Positions 21,414 to 30,105 are shown, numbered from the stretch's first letter. The stretch is 64,000 nucleotides of DNA from Dechloromonas sp. Dech2017 (GCA_009469585.1 SSXW01000003.1:228850-292849), one strand, 5' to 3'. Numbers and translations are program-made. The notes: generated by a model from the sequence alone, not told the origin.

Positions 21414-24335
21414 TTAGGCCTTGGTGACACGGCAGAGCGTGGTCTTGGTTTCCTGCATCATGGTGACCGAGTCGTAACCATAGGTCGTGCCCTGGTTGAC
21501 CGACTCGCCACGCACGATGGGCGCAGCGCCTTCCGGGTAGTACTCGAGCATGTCCTTGCCCTGCCACCAGCCGGAAAAGTGGAAGGGCAGGAAGACGGTG
21601 CCCGACGAAACCCGCTCGGTAACCTGGGCGCGCAGCTTCATGCGGCCCTTGGTCGGCGTTTCGACCCACATGTAATCACCGTTGCGGATACCGTTGTTGT
21701 TGGCATCTTTCGGGTTGATCTCGGCGAACATTTCCTGCTGCAACTCGGCCAGCCAGGGGTTGGAACGGGTTTCCTCGCCGCCGCCCTCGTACTCGACCAG
21801 ACGGCCGGAGGTCATGATGATCGGGAAGTCCTTGGAAATGTCCTTGACCTTGTCCTGCAGCGACTTGTACAGCGTCGGCAGGCGCCAGAAGACCTTCTTG
21901 TCGGCCGGTTGCGGGTATTTTTCGACGAGGTCGGGGCGCGGCGAATACATCGGCTCGCGGTGCACCGGCACCGGGTCGGGGAAGTTCCACACCACGGCGC
22001 GGGCCTTGGCATTGCCGAATGGGTGGCAGCCGTGCACCTTCATGACGACACGCTGGATGCCACCGGAACGGTCGGTCTTCCAGTTCTTGCCTTCGGCCAG
22101 CTTCTTTTCGTCGTCGGTCAGGTCGTCCCACCAGCCGAGCTTCTTCAACAGCACATGGTCGAATTCCGGGTAGCCCATCTGCAGGTCGGCACCCTTGGAG
22201 GCCGAGCCGTCTTCGGCGAGCAGCGAAACGCCATCCTTCTCGACGCCGAAGTTGGCGCGGAAGTTACCGCCGCCGTCCATGACGTGCTTGGAGGTGTCGT
22301 AGAGGTTGGGCGTGCCCGGGTGCTTCATTTCCGGCGTGCCGAAACACGGCCAGGGCAGGCCGAAGTATTCGCCGTCGCACGGACCGCCGTTCGCTTTCAG
22401 CGTTTTCACGTCGAAGGTGTGCATGTTCTGCATGTGCAGCTTCAGGCGCTCCGGCGACTGGCCGGTGTAGCCGATGGTCCACGTGCCCTTGTTGATCTCG
22501 CGCAGGATGTCCTCGACGTTCGGCTCGTCGCAGCCCTGCTTGTCCTTGTCGATCTTGATGTTCTTGCACAACTCCTTCTCGAAGCCGAATTTCTTGGCGA
22601 AGGCGTACATGATGGTGTGGTCGGGTTTGGATTCGAACAGCGGTTCGATGACCTTTTCGCCCCACTGCAGCGAACGGTTCGAGGCGGTCCGCGAACCGCT
22701 GGTCTCGAACTGGGTGCAGGCCGGCAGCAGGTAGACGCCGTCCTTGCGCATCATCGCCGCCATGGCGGCACTGGCCGACGGGTAGGGATCGATGACGACC
22801 AGCATGTCGAGCTTCTTCATCGCTTCGACCATTTCCAGACCGCGTGTCTGGCTGTTCGGCGCCATGCCCCAATAGATGACGGCGCGAATGTTCGAGTCCT
22901 GGTCGATGGCTTCGTTGTTTTCCAGCACGCCGTCGATCCAGCGCGACACGGTGATGCCGGATTTCTCCATCATCCCCTGCGAGGCGAACTGGCTCTTGAC
23001 CCATTCGTAATCGACGCCCCACACGGCGCACCAGTGCTTCCACGAACCGGCGGCCAGGCCGTAGTAGCCGGGCAGCGAATCCGGGTTGGGTCCGACGTCG
23101 GTGGCGCCCTGCACGTTGTCGTGGCCGCGGAAGATGTTGGTGCCGCCGCCGGAGACACCGACGTTGCCGAGCACGAGTTGCAGGATGCACATGGCGCGGA
23201 CGTTGGCGTTACCGATCGTGTGCTGGGTCTGGCCCATGCACCAGACGACGGTCGACGGTTTGTTCTTGGCCAGCATCTCGGCGATGCGGAAGACTTCGGC
23301 CTCGGGGATGCCGGTGACGTCCTGGACCTTGTCCGGCGTCCACTTCATCACTTCTTCCTTGACCTTGTCGATGCCGTGCACGCGGGCCTTCAGGTAATCC
23401 TTGTCTTCCCAGCCGTTCTTGAAGATGTGGTAGAGCATGCCCCAGATGAACGGGATGTCGGTGCCGGAGCGGATGCGTGAATAGATATCGGCCTTGGCGG
23501 CGGTCCGGGTAAAGCGCGGATCGACAACCGCCATCTTGCAGCCGTTTTCCTTGGCGTGCAGCATGTGCAGCATTGAGACCGGGTGGGCTTCGGCGGCGTT
23601 CGAACCGATGTACAACGCAGCCTTGGAAAACTGCATGTCGTTGTACGAATTGGTCATCGCCCCATAGCCCCAGGTATTGGCGACGCCGGCGACCGTGGTC
23701 GAGTGGCAGATGCGGGCCTGGTGGTCCATGTTGTTGGTGCCGAAGAAGGACACGAACTTGCGGAACAGGTAGGCCTGCTCATTGCTGTGCTTGGAGGAGC
23801 CGACCCAGTAGGTGGCGTCCGGCCCGCTTTCCTTCTTGATGGCGAGCAGCTTGTCAGAGATTTCCTTCAGCGCCTCGTCCCAGCTGATCTTCTTGTATTT
23901 GCCGCCGACCAGCTTCATCGGGTACTTCAGGCGATGCTCGCCATGGCCGTGTTCGCGGATCGAGGCGCCCTTGGCGCAGTGTGCGCCGAGATTGATCGGC
24001 GAGTCGAAAACCGGCTCCTGCCGGGTCCACACGCCGTTTTCGACGACCGCATCGATCGCGCAACCGACCGAACAGTGGCTGCACACCGTGCGTTTCACTT
24101 CGACGCCGGTTTTCCCTTGAGGTGCATCGGCCGCTTCGGCCGAGCCGATCATGTTGTACGGCAACTGGCTGGCGATCGCACCGCCGCCGGCTGCCAGGCC
24201 CGAACGCTTGAGGAAGGTGCGGCGGTCCATGGTGGCGGCCAGCACGTTCCCTGCGGTCGACCCGGAATTTACCCCTAAAACGACACCCGCTTCAACGTGT
24301 GCCGATGACGTGGCCTTGGCTTTTCTGGTCAGCAT
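21414..24335 (-). CDS. formate dehydrogenase alpha subunit (Mo/W-bisPGD, Cys type)
   Basis: This 973-residue catalytic subunit has a twin-arginine signal MDRRTFLKRSG at residues 37-47, a [4Fe-4S] motif (CSHCSVGC plus GAHCAKG) and the molybdopterin domains. The active-site ligand is Cys (ARICHSTTVAG) where E. coli FdnG has selenocysteine. It oxidises formate in the periplasm. ATG 24335 has SD GGGAGACAGG and gives a 36-residue extension before the twin arginines. Motif copy 9 lies in that extension. Nearby tungstate-transport genes make a tungsten enzyme plausible. Confidence 0.93.
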   Translation of the reverse strand: MLTRKAKATSSAHVEAGVVLGVNSGSTAGNVLAATMDRRTFLKRSGLAAGGGAIASQLPYNMIGSAEAADAPQGKTGVEVKRTVCSHCSVGCAIDAVVENGVWTRQEPVFDSPINLGAHCAKGASIREHGHGEHRLKYPMKLVGGKYKKISWDEALKEISDKLLAIKKESGPDATYWVGSSKHSNEQAYLFRKFVSFFGTNNMDHQARICHSTTVAGVANTWGYGAMTNSYNDMQFSKAALYIGSNAAEAHPVSMLHMLHAKENGCKMAVVDPRFTRTAAKADIYSRIRSGTDIPFIWGMLYHIFKNGWEDKDYLKARVHGIDKVKEEVMKWTPDKVQDVTGIPEAEVFRIAEMLAKNKPSTVVWCMGQTQHTIGNANVRAMCILQLVLGNVGVSGGGTNIFRGHDNVQGATDVGPNPDSLPGYYGLAAGSWKHWCAVWGVDYEWVKSQFASQGMMEKSGITVSRWIDGVLENNEAIDQDSNIRAVIYWGMAPNSQTRGLEMVEAMKKLDMLVVIDPYPSASAAMAAMMRKDGVYLLPACTQFETSGSRTASNRSLQWGEKVIEPLFESKPDHTIMYAFAKKFGFEKELCKNIKIDKDKQGCDEPNVEDILREINKGTWTIGYTGQSPERLKLHMQNMHTFDVKTLKANGGPCDGEYFGLPWPCFGTPEMKHPGTPNLYDTSKHVMDGGGNFRANFGVEKDGVSLLAEDGSASKGADLQMGYPEFDHVLLKKLGWWDDLTDDEKKLAEGKNWKTDRSGGIQRVVMKVHGCHPFGNAKARAVVWNFPDPVPVHREPMYSPRPDLVEKYPQPADKKVFWRLPTLYKSLQDKVKDISKDFPIIMTSGRLVEYEGGGEETRSNPWLAELQQEMFAEINPKDANNNGIRNGDYMWVETPTKGRMKLRAQVTERVSSGTVFLPFHFSGWWQGKDMLEYYPEGAAPIVRGESVNQGTTYGYDSVTMMQETKTTLCRVTKA
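24249..24282 (+). repeat. dispersed uptake-like motif, copy 9
   Basis: Plus strand: CCCTGCGGTCGAC, CCGG, AATTTA, CCCCT, AAAA, CG. It is antisense within the leader extension of the formate dehydrogenase alpha gene. Confidence 0.72.
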
Positions 24336-24349
24336 GTCCTGTCTCCCGG

Positions 24350-24556
24350 TCAGACCCGCGCGGTGCGGTAGTAATTGCTGATATGGCGGGTTTCAGCGTA
24401 GCCGCTGGTCTTTTCTTCGGCTTTCAAGGCAGCGACGGGTTGTGCCGTTTCCTTGCTGGCACCGACCGCGACGGCTGCGACGGCTCCCGCGCCGCTAACG
24501 CCGGCGGCGAGCAGGAAGCCCCGCCGTTTCAGGTTTTCCGGTTTTTTCTCAGGCAT
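24350..24556 (-). CDS. formate dehydrogenase region twin-arginine small protein
   Basis: This 68-residue protein begins MPEKKPENLKRRGFLLAAG, a twin-arginine signal, and ends SGYAETRHISNYYRTARV. This matches the short Tat-signal proteins regularly found just upstream of this type of formate dehydrogenase alpha gene. Its role is not established, and it may assist assembly or export of the alpha subunit. It lies 14 bases upstream of that gene. Confidence 0.85.
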   Translation of the reverse strand: MPEKKPENLKRRGFLLAAGVSGAGAVAAVAVGASKETAQPVAALKAEEKTSGYAETRHISNYYRTARV

Positions 24557-24579
24557 GATCCCTCTCCTCGCAAACAGGC

Positions 24580-25203
24580 TTAAAGCATGTCGAACGACAG
24601 GCGTTCGATGTCAAAAAAGGCACGGACCAAGGCTGCGGTCCGCGAATAGAAACGGGCATCCGGCGCGTTCTCGAGCGCGTTGGCCAGGGCATCGACCCAG
24701 GGCGCCAGATGGCCGGCGAAAAAGGCTTGCTGGCGGGCCAGGCCGCGGGCATCGGGGCCGGTGACGATAAGGTGACGCATGACGTCGCTCAAGGCGGCGA
24801 TGTGGTCTTCCGATTCGGTCACGCCAATGCGTCGGCCGAGACCCAGTTCGGCCAGGTCGGCCCGCAGTTCGACCAGCGGTTCTTCCATCAGGAAGCCGGC
24901 GATGTAGAAGGAGCCGAACAGCATCACTTCCGGGCGGCCGATGGTCAGGAAAGTGCGGGTGTATTCTTCTTCAACTTGCCCGGCATCGACGTTGCGCGCG
25001 GTGTCGCCGAGCAGCAGCCAGGCGCGGCCGAGCGCGCTCTCCGGGTTGCCCCAGTGGGCGGCCAGCGCCGGCAATTGTTCGAGAAACCCGGCGTCCGGCG
25101 GTCCCGAGAAAAGGCGGGACAACACCGCGTAGTGCTCGGCGCGGGCGCGATCCTCGTCATTCAACACGGGGGCGGCAGCGATTTTTTCCATGACGGCGCT
25201 CAT
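24580..25203 (-). CDS. TorD-family molybdoenzyme chaperone
   Basis: The 207-residue, all-helical protein has the TorD/DmsD-type pattern: RAEHYAVLSRLFSGPPD, the conserved EEEYTRTF and FYIAGFLMEEPLVELR. Such chaperones bind the Tat signal of the apo-enzyme and hold it until the cofactor is inserted. Its client is very likely the formate dehydrogenase alpha subunit encoded next. The ATG at 25203 overlaps the upstream stop (ATGA). Confidence 0.85.
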   Translation of the reverse strand: MSAVMEKIAAAPVLNDEDRARAEHYAVLSRLFSGPPDAGFLEQLPALAAHWGNPESALGRAWLLLGDTARNVDAGQVEEEYTRTFLTIGRPEVMLFGSFYIAGFLMEEPLVELRADLAELGLGRRIGVTESEDHIAALSDVMRHLIVTGPDARGLARQQAFFAGHLAPWVDALANALENAPDARFYSRTAALVRAFFDIERLSFDML

Positions 25204-26849
25204 TCGGTCATCTCCCAGGCCTGCGTGCTCTTTTCGTTGCCAATCAGGTCGATGACCCGGCAGTCGCCGCACATGCTCAGGCGAGCCTTGGCCTCGGGCG
25301 TGGCGAACATGCTGTGGCCGGCCAGTTTGTCGATCATGGCGAGGATGGTCGGGGCGGCGCCCATCGGTTTGCCGCAGGCGGTACAGCAGAACACCTCGGC
25401 CTCGCGCAGCACGCGCTCGCGGCGTCTGTCCTTGACCAGCAGGCGCGGCGTCAAGGTGATCGCCTGTTCCGGGCAGGTATTGGCGCACAGGCCGCATTGC
25501 ACGCAGTTGCGTTCGAGCAGCGACAGGCGCGGCGCGTCGGCCGCGGCCTTGAGTGCGCCAGCCGGGCAGGCGCTGGTGCACGACATGCACAGCGTGCAGG
25601 CTTCGCTGACGGCGACCGTGCCGAACGGCGATCCGGCCGGGAGTTCAATGGCATCGACCGGCGTAGGCGCATGCTTGGCCAGATGGTCGATGACGAATTC
25701 CAGTGTTGTCCGCTTGTCGGCCAGCAGGTGAAATTCGCCGGCCGGGATGGCGGCGGGGGCCGGCCAGGCCGCCAGCTCGGCCAGCCACTCGGGATTTTCC
25801 GGGTCGATGATGCGCAGATAGTCGCCGGTGTAACCCAAACCGTTCAGGATGGCCTGGCCCAGGCGAGCGGTTTGGCGTAGCGGCGCCAGGTCGTGCGATC
25901 CGGCGCCGAGTACGGCGATCCGCGTGGCGCCCAGCGCAAGGGCGCCGAGCAGCAAGTCGAGGCCGACCGCATCGGCGCTCCAGGTTTCGACCGGAATGAC
26001 ATTGTTCGGCAAGGGCTTTCCGGCCCGCTGCATGGCCAGCAATTGCTTGCGCCCCGCTTCTGCCGAATGGAAGAGCAAGCTGGGCGCGAGGCCGCCGGCG
26101 GCATGGAAGGCCTTCAGTTGCGCCTTGATCGCAACGCCGAGATCGGTCACGCGCGGGTATTGAAAACTCAGCGCGCCCGTCGGGCAGACGGTGGTGCAGG
26201 TGCCGCAGCCTTGGCAGAGATAGGGATCGAGCCGGACGCTATCGCCGAAGCCGGTGATCGCTTCGGTGGCGCAGGATTCGATGCAGTTGTTGCAGCCGGC
26301 TTTCTTCGATCGGCTGTGGGCGCAGACGCGCTCGTTGAGCGTCACGTAGCGCGGCTTCTCGAATTCGCCGTCGAAAGCCAGCAGGTCGATGATGGCCAGC
26401 GCCTGGTCGAGCGGGTCGCGGCCGGCGGCGAGGTAGCCACTGGGCAATTCGACGCGATTGAGCAATGGCCTGGGCGACAGGTCGAGGACGACGTCGAAAG
26501 AGGCCTGTTGCAGCGCGCCGGCAACCTGCCAGCAGGCTTCGAAGGCGCCAAGGTGGCCTTTCAAGCTGACATCGTTCGCCGGGAAAATGGCGAAATTCCC
26601 GTCATTTTCCGGGTCGACCGTCGAAGTAGCTGTGCCCAGTGCCAGCACGGTGACCTCACGCTGGCCGGCCAGGCGTTCAGCCCAGCCGATGGCGACATCG
26701 GCTTCGCCGATGATCAGCAGGCGGCCTGTAGCGTTCATGCTGACGGCGGGCACCGGCTCGGCGGGGGGCAGTGCCTGCAGGGCCGCCAGGGCGGCGACCA
26801 GTGGCGGTTGATCGGGGGCGAACAGGGCAGAAGAAGCAGAGGATTTCAA
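25200..26849 (-). CDS. multi-cluster 4Fe-4S protein of the formate dehydrogenase gene set
   Basis: The 549-residue cytoplasmic protein has ferredoxin motifs CQGCGTCTTVC, CTLCMSCTSAC and CVQCGLCANTC, an extra Cys set (CAHSRSKKAGCNNCIESC) and C-terminal CCTACGKP and CGDCR. Between them lies a region like the electron-bifurcating or HdrA-type delta subunit (residues 230-360). Proteins like this accompany DUF3305/DUF3306 in betaproteobacterial formate dehydrogenase loci. TTG 26849 with SD GAGGTC is used. ATG at codon 38 is the alternative. Motif copy 10 lies in it. Confidence 0.78.
   Translation of the reverse strand: MKSSASSALFAPDQPPLVAALAALQALPPAEPVPAVSMNATGRLLIIGEADVAIGWAERLAGQREVTVLALGTATSTVDPENDGNFAIFPANDVSLKGHLGAFEACWQVAGALQQASFDVVLDLSPRPLLNRVELPSGYLAAGRDPLDQALAIIDLLAFDGEFEKPRYVTLNERVCAHSRSKKAGCNNCIESCATEAITGFGDSVRLDPYLCQGCGTCTTVCPTGALSFQYPRVTDLGVAIKAQLKAFHAAGGLAPSLLFHSAEAGRKQLLAMQRAGKPLPNNVIPVETWSADAVGLDLLLGALALGATRIAVLGAGSHDLAPLRQTARLGQAILNGLGYTGDYLRIIDPENPEWLAELAAWPAPAAIPAGEFHLLADKRTTLEFVIDHLAKHAPTPVDAIELPAGSPFGTVAVSEACTLCMSCTSACPAGALKAAADAPRLSLLERNCVQCGLCANTCPEQAITLTPRLLVKDRRRERVLREAEVFCCTACGKPMGAAPTILAMIDKLAGHSMFATPEAKARLSMCGDCRVIDLIGNEKSTQAWEMTE
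26591..26626 (-). repeat. dispersed uptake-like motif, copy 10
   Basis: Minus strand: CTTCGACGGTCGAC, CCGG, AAAAT, GACGGG, AATTT, CG. The core has CGAC for CTGC. It encodes STVDPENDGNFAIFP in the 4Fe-4S protein. Confidence 0.62.
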
Positions 26850-26880
26850 GGGATCGACCTCGGTTTTGATCGTTCATCTC

Positions 26881-26896
26881 TGCAGGCTTTGTGCCA
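26881..26896 (-). promoter_or_regulatory. sigma54-type promoter for the formate dehydrogenase operon
   Basis: The minus strand reads TGGCAC, AAAGC, CTGCA, which fits the -24/-12 consensus TGGCAC-N5-TTGCA with one mismatch and correct spacing. It lies about 32 bases upstream of the TTG start of the first operon gene. Confidence 0.6.
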
Positions 26897-27031
26897 AGCG
26901 CTGGTCGCCTTGCCGGGTGGGGGCTGCAGCGGCTATCCGCGAAGCTGCATCCGCTTGCGGACAGGGTTTGTTTTCATGGACTTAGCGGGATAGCCGGAAA
27001 GTCTGTCGGTGCTGTCTGGCCGCTTTGCCGG

Positions 27032-27454
27032 TCAGCAATCTGGCAGCGGATCTTCAGCCGACGGGAGTTTGGGTGGGACATTTTGACCGTCGGTGGTCAA
27101 AATGTCGCAGTTGGCGGGCGCTTCCGGATCTTCGGCGGTTTGCTCAGCTTGGTCGAAAAGCAGCTCTTTTGCCTGCTGCAGCGTGGCCATCATGGCTTCC
27201 GGGATCGGTTCGCTGATCGAGTAGTCGTCGATGTAGATGTCCAGTCCGTCCATCACGTTGAAATGCGGGTCGGCAAACAGGGTTTTCATCGCCTTGCGGC
27301 GGATTTCCTCGCTGATTTCCTGGCGCATGAACTGGCCGAAGTCGCTGTCCGGCGTCAGATTGGCAAGCAGCGCTTCAGGATCGAGGTTTTCCGCGTCCGA
27401 TGCCGTTTCGGCGGCCTTTTTCAGGCGCGACCAGCGCTCGAGAAAGCGACTCAT
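27032..27454 (-). CDS. DUF3306 protein
   Basis: The 140-residue acidic protein starts MSRFLERWSRLKK and contains FGQFMRQEISEEIRRKAMKTLF and DGLDIYIDDYS, the pattern of DUF3306. This is a family of unknown function tied to formate dehydrogenase loci. It overlaps the DUF3305 gene by four bases. It is separated from the 4Fe-4S gene by 182 bases holding the sigma54-like promoter. A perfect 12-base inverted repeat lies inside its 3' end (27077-27106). Confidence 0.85.
   Translation of the reverse strand: MSRFLERWSRLKKAAETASDAENLDPEALLANLTPDSDFGQFMRQEISEEIRRKAMKTLFADPHFNVMDGLDIYIDDYSISEPIPEAMMATLQQAKELLFDQAEQTAEDPEAPANCDILTTDGQNVPPKLPSAEDPLPDC
27077..27106. repeat. perfect 12-base inverted repeat in the DUF3306 gene
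   Basis: GACATTTTGACC and GGTCAAAATGTC flank the six bases GTCGGT. The arms are fully complementary. No T tract follows on either strand, so it is not a standard terminator. It could be an operator or an RNA processing hairpin. Confidence 0.7.
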
Positions 27455-27918
27455 GGCTGGCGCTTTCCGGCAAAAGGATCGTTGCGCTTGACCTTGTGGC
27501 GTACCGCCGGCTTGTAGTGGGTGTTGACGAAATCGCCCAGCCAGTCGGCAATCTCCGGCGGCATGGGGACGCCGTCGCACTGTTCGCCGGAGTCCAGCCA
27601 GCGCGCCGCCTCGCCGTAGCTGACGGTGGCCTCGATCGGCTTGGCGAAGCCGTTGTCCATGCGCCACATGACGAAAACGCGGGGTTCGGGCGAGGTCAGG
27701 TTGAGGTGGTAGTTGTCCACCTCGTCGCGAAACAGTTCGAGCGGGAAATGGCCGGCCAGGAATTGCTGGCGCGTTTCGTCGGCGAAAATTTGCCGCGGGC
27801 CGGTATCGGTCGCTGCGTCGAAGGCCGGTACGACGCCGATCGCTTCCCATTTCTCGCTGCTCCAGCGATTGTCCAGTTGCTTCTTTTCGATGATGACGGC
27901 GACGGGAAACTGTTTCAT
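27451..27918 (-). CDS. DUF3305 protein
   Basis: The 155-residue protein begins MKQFPVAVIIEKKQLDNRW and contains WEAIGVVPAF, FPLELFRDEVDNYHLNL and PRVFVMWRMD, characteristic of DUF3305. It is always seen with DUF3306 and formate dehydrogenase genes, and its function is unknown. The frame stays open upstream, but the family N-terminus fixes the start at 27918. It is transcribed divergently from fdhD, 64 bases away. Confidence 0.85.
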   Translation of the reverse strand: MKQFPVAVIIEKKQLDNRWSSEKWEAIGVVPAFDAATDTGPRQIFADETRQQFLAGHFPLELFRDEVDNYHLNLTSPEPRVFVMWRMDNGFAKPIEATVSYGEAARWLDSGEQCDGVPMPPEIADWLGDFVNTHYKPAVRHKVKRNDPFAGKRQP

Positions 27919-27982
27919 GGCACTTTTCGGGAACTCGGTTTTTTCAGCATAGCCGAAGTTTTCGCCGTGTAGAATCCCGCCA

Positions 27983-28786
27983 ATGAATCGACCGTTGCTC
28001 ACCCAGGCCAGCCGGCCACTCACCTTCGAGATCGACGCCGTCAATGAACGCGGCGAGGTGGTGCCGACCGCCATTGCCGGCGAACATCCGCTGACCATCT
28101 ACGTCGACAAGCAGGAACTGGTCACGCTGATGACGCTGGGGGCGGCACCCGAGGCGCTGACCTTGGGCTACCTGCGCAACCAGCGGCTGATTGGCAGCCT
28201 GGACGAGATCGCCGCCGTGCAGGTCGATTGGGAGGTCGAGGCGGTGGCGGTGACGACCCGCCACGGCCGGGGTATCGAAGCCTGCCGGGTGGAGAAGCGC
28301 ACGATCACGACCGGTTGCGGGCAGGGGACGGTTTTCGGCGACCTGATGGCGGAAATCGACGATCTACGCTTGCCGGCCGATGCCACGCTCAGTGAGGCCA
28401 CGTTTTACGGCCTGCTTGAATCGGTGCGGCATCACGAGTCGATCTACAAGCAGGCGGGTGCCGTGCATGGCTGCGCGCTGGCCAAGGGTAGCGAGATCCT
28501 GATGTTCGTCGAGGATGTCGGGCGACACAACGCGGTCGATGCGATTGCCGGCCAGATGTGGCTGGATGGTTTGGACGGCGGAGACAAGATTTTCTACACC
28601 ACCGGCCGCCTGACATCGGAAATGGTCATCAAGACGGCCCAGATGGGCATTCCCTTCCTGGTCTCGCGCTCCGGCCTGACCCGGATGGGCTGGGAAATCG
28701 CCCGCAAACTCGGCATGACCATGATCGGCCGGGCGCAGGGCAGGCACTACCTGCTCTTTTCCGGGCAAGAAAGGTTTATGCGATGA
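27983..28786 (+). CDS. fdhD: formate dehydrogenase sulfurtransferase
   Basis: The 267-residue FdhD delivers the sulfido ligand from a cysteine desulfurase to the bis-MGD cofactor of formate dehydrogenase. Family landmarks are ERPLTIYVDKQ-like GEHPLTIYVDK, HGCALAKG, EDVGRHNAVDAI and TTGRLTSEMV. The sulfur-carrying loop reads TTGCGQGT, with one Cys where E. coli has CxxC. It overlaps mobA by four bases. Confidence 0.92.
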   Translation: MNRPLLTQASRPLTFEIDAVNERGEVVPTAIAGEHPLTIYVDKQELVTLMTLGAAPEALTLGYLRNQRLIGSLDEIAAVQVDWEVEAVAVTTRHGRGIEACRVEKRTITTGCGQGTVFGDLMAEIDDLRLPADATLSEATFYGLLESVRHHESIYKQAGAVHGCALAKGSEILMFVEDVGRHNAVDAIAGQMWLDGLDGGDKIFYTTGRLTSEMVIKTAQMGIPFLVSRSGLTRMGWEIARKLGMTMIGRAQGRHYLLFSGQERFMR

Positions 28787-29370
28787 GCGATCGTGAGGCG
28801 ATCACCGGGGTTGTTCTGGCCGGCGGCATGGGCCGCCGCATGGGCGGCGTGGACAAGGGCCTGCAACTCCTGCGCGGGCGACCGATGGTGGCCTGGGTGA
28901 TCGAGCGCTTGCAGCCCCAGGTGGGCCGCTTGATCATCAACGCCAACCAGAATCTCGAGCGTTATGGCGCCTTTGGCTGTCCGGTTGTCGCTGACCGTAT
29001 CCCAGACTTTGCCGGGCCGTTGGCCGGTTTGCACGCTGCCTTGTCGGCGGCGCAATCCCCCCTGGTCGCGACCGCACCGTGCGACTCGCCTTTCCTGCCC
29101 GAGGATTTGGTTTTTCGCCTGTTTTCGGCGTTGACCGTAGCGGATGCCGATTTGGCCGTGGCGCGGACCTTCGATCAGGCGCATCCGGTTTTTTGCCTGT
29201 GCAAGCGTGACGTATTGCCGCATCTGACGGCTTTTCTCGAAGGGGGCGGGCGCAAGATCGACTACTGGTATTCGACGCTGAAGGTCGTCGACGTGGCTTT
29301 TGACGATCAGCCCGAGTCCTTCGAGAACATCAATACGCGGGATGAACTGTCACGTTTCGACAAGGCTTGA
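28783..29370 (+). CDS. mobA: molybdenum cofactor guanylyltransferase
   Basis: The 195-residue MobA adds GMP to molybdopterin to make MGD. The nucleotidyltransferase signature is LAGGMGRRMGGVDKGL. The GTP-site Asp is in PCDSPFLP, and FENINTRDEL closes the protein. It is coupled to fdhD by an ATGA overlap, consistent with supplying the bis-MGD cofactor for the adjacent formate dehydrogenase. Motif copy 11 lies in mid-gene. Confidence 0.93.
   Translation: MSDREAITGVVLAGGMGRRMGGVDKGLQLLRGRPMVAWVIERLQPQVGRLIINANQNLERYGAFGCPVVADRIPDFAGPLAGLHAALSAAQSPLVATAPCDSPFLPEDLVFRLFSALTVADADLAVARTFDQAHPVFCLCKRDVLPHLTAFLEGGGRKIDYWYSTLKVVDVAFDDQPESFENINTRDELSRFDKA
29109..29143 (-). repeat. dispersed uptake-like motif, copy 11
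   Basis: Minus strand: CCGCTACGGTCAAC, GCCG, AAAA, CAGGCG, AAAAA, CC. It is within mobA. Confidence 0.68.
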
Positions 29371-29385
29371 TCGCACGACCCGGTC

Positions 29386-29399
29386 GTTTCACGTGAAAC
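29386..29399. other. parS-like site between convergent mobA and mobB
   Basis: GTTTCACGTGAAAC is a perfect palindrome and matches the conserved ParB site TGTTTCACGTGAAACA except at the outermost base on each side. It is intergenic, 16 bases after the mobA stop. Confidence 0.65.
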
Positions 29400-29466
29400 C
29401 CCTCACCTTGTGGCTACACAGGGATGAGGCTCGCGGGGTCGCTTTCGGATGGTCCGCAGCGGGTGA

Positions 29467-29979
29467 TCAGGCTTCGGCCACGTGGCGGGCGATTGTCAGT
29501 CGAGTACAAATGAAATCGGCGATGTCGGCCGGTCGATTCAGGTCGAGCTGAGGCAGGGCCGTATCTATCGGCTGGTCGCTGGCAACAGCGATGACGTGGC
29601 GATCGTTCGGGAAAAGCTGCGGCTTGCCGATAGCCGCCCGGTAGATTTCGATCTTCGGGATGGGTTCGTGCTTGAAGCCTTCGACCAGCACCAGGTCGCA
29701 GGGCGACAACTGGGCCAGGGCTTCGGCCAAGGTCAGTTCGTCGCGGCCACGCAATTCGTGCATCACTGCCCAGCGATTGGCCGAGGTGATCAGCACTTCG
29801 CGGCAACCGGCGTGGCGATGACGGTGGGAGTCCTTTCCCGGGTGGTCGATTTCAAATGCATGGTGGGCGTGCTTGATCAGCGACACGACCAGCCCGCGGG
29901 CCTCGAGCAGCCCGATCACTTGTTCGACCAGGGTGGTTTTGCCGCTGCCGGACCAGCCGGCGAATCCGATGACCTTCAT
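29467..29979 (-). CDS. mobB: molybdopterin-guanine dinucleotide biosynthesis protein B
   Basis: The 170-residue P-loop GTPase starts MKVIGFAGWSGSGKTTLVEQ (Walker A), with IKHAHHAFEIDHPGKDSHRHR and LVLVEGFKHEPIPKIE, typical of MobB. MobB binds GTP and MobA and assists MGD formation. It is convergent with mobA. The parS-like palindrome and a 67-base gap without other signals separate them. Confidence 0.92.
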   Translation of the reverse strand: MKVIGFAGWSGSGKTTLVEQVIGLLEARGLVVSLIKHAHHAFEIDHPGKDSHRHRHAGCREVLITSANRWAVMHELRGRDELTLAEALAQLSPCDLVLVEGFKHEPIPKIEIYRAAIGKPQLFPNDRHVIAVASDQPIDTALPQLDLNRPADIADFICTRLTIARHVAEA

Positions 29980-30077
29980 GGGCGTGCTTCATGTGAGCCA
30001 AAAATGGCGGCCATTATCGCCATATGAAGCTCGGTTGACGCAACATTTTTTGAACGTCGGCCTGTGGTAAACCCGTA

Positions 30078-30105
30078 TTGCCACGTATCGGATTCGGCCT
30101 AGAAT
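30078..30105 (+). promoter_or_regulatory. sigma70-like promoter of the 60-residue gene
   Basis: TTGCCA and TAGAAT are separated by 16 bases, about 40 bases upstream of the ATG at 30146. The call rests on similarity to the -35/-10 consensus only. Confidence 0.35.
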
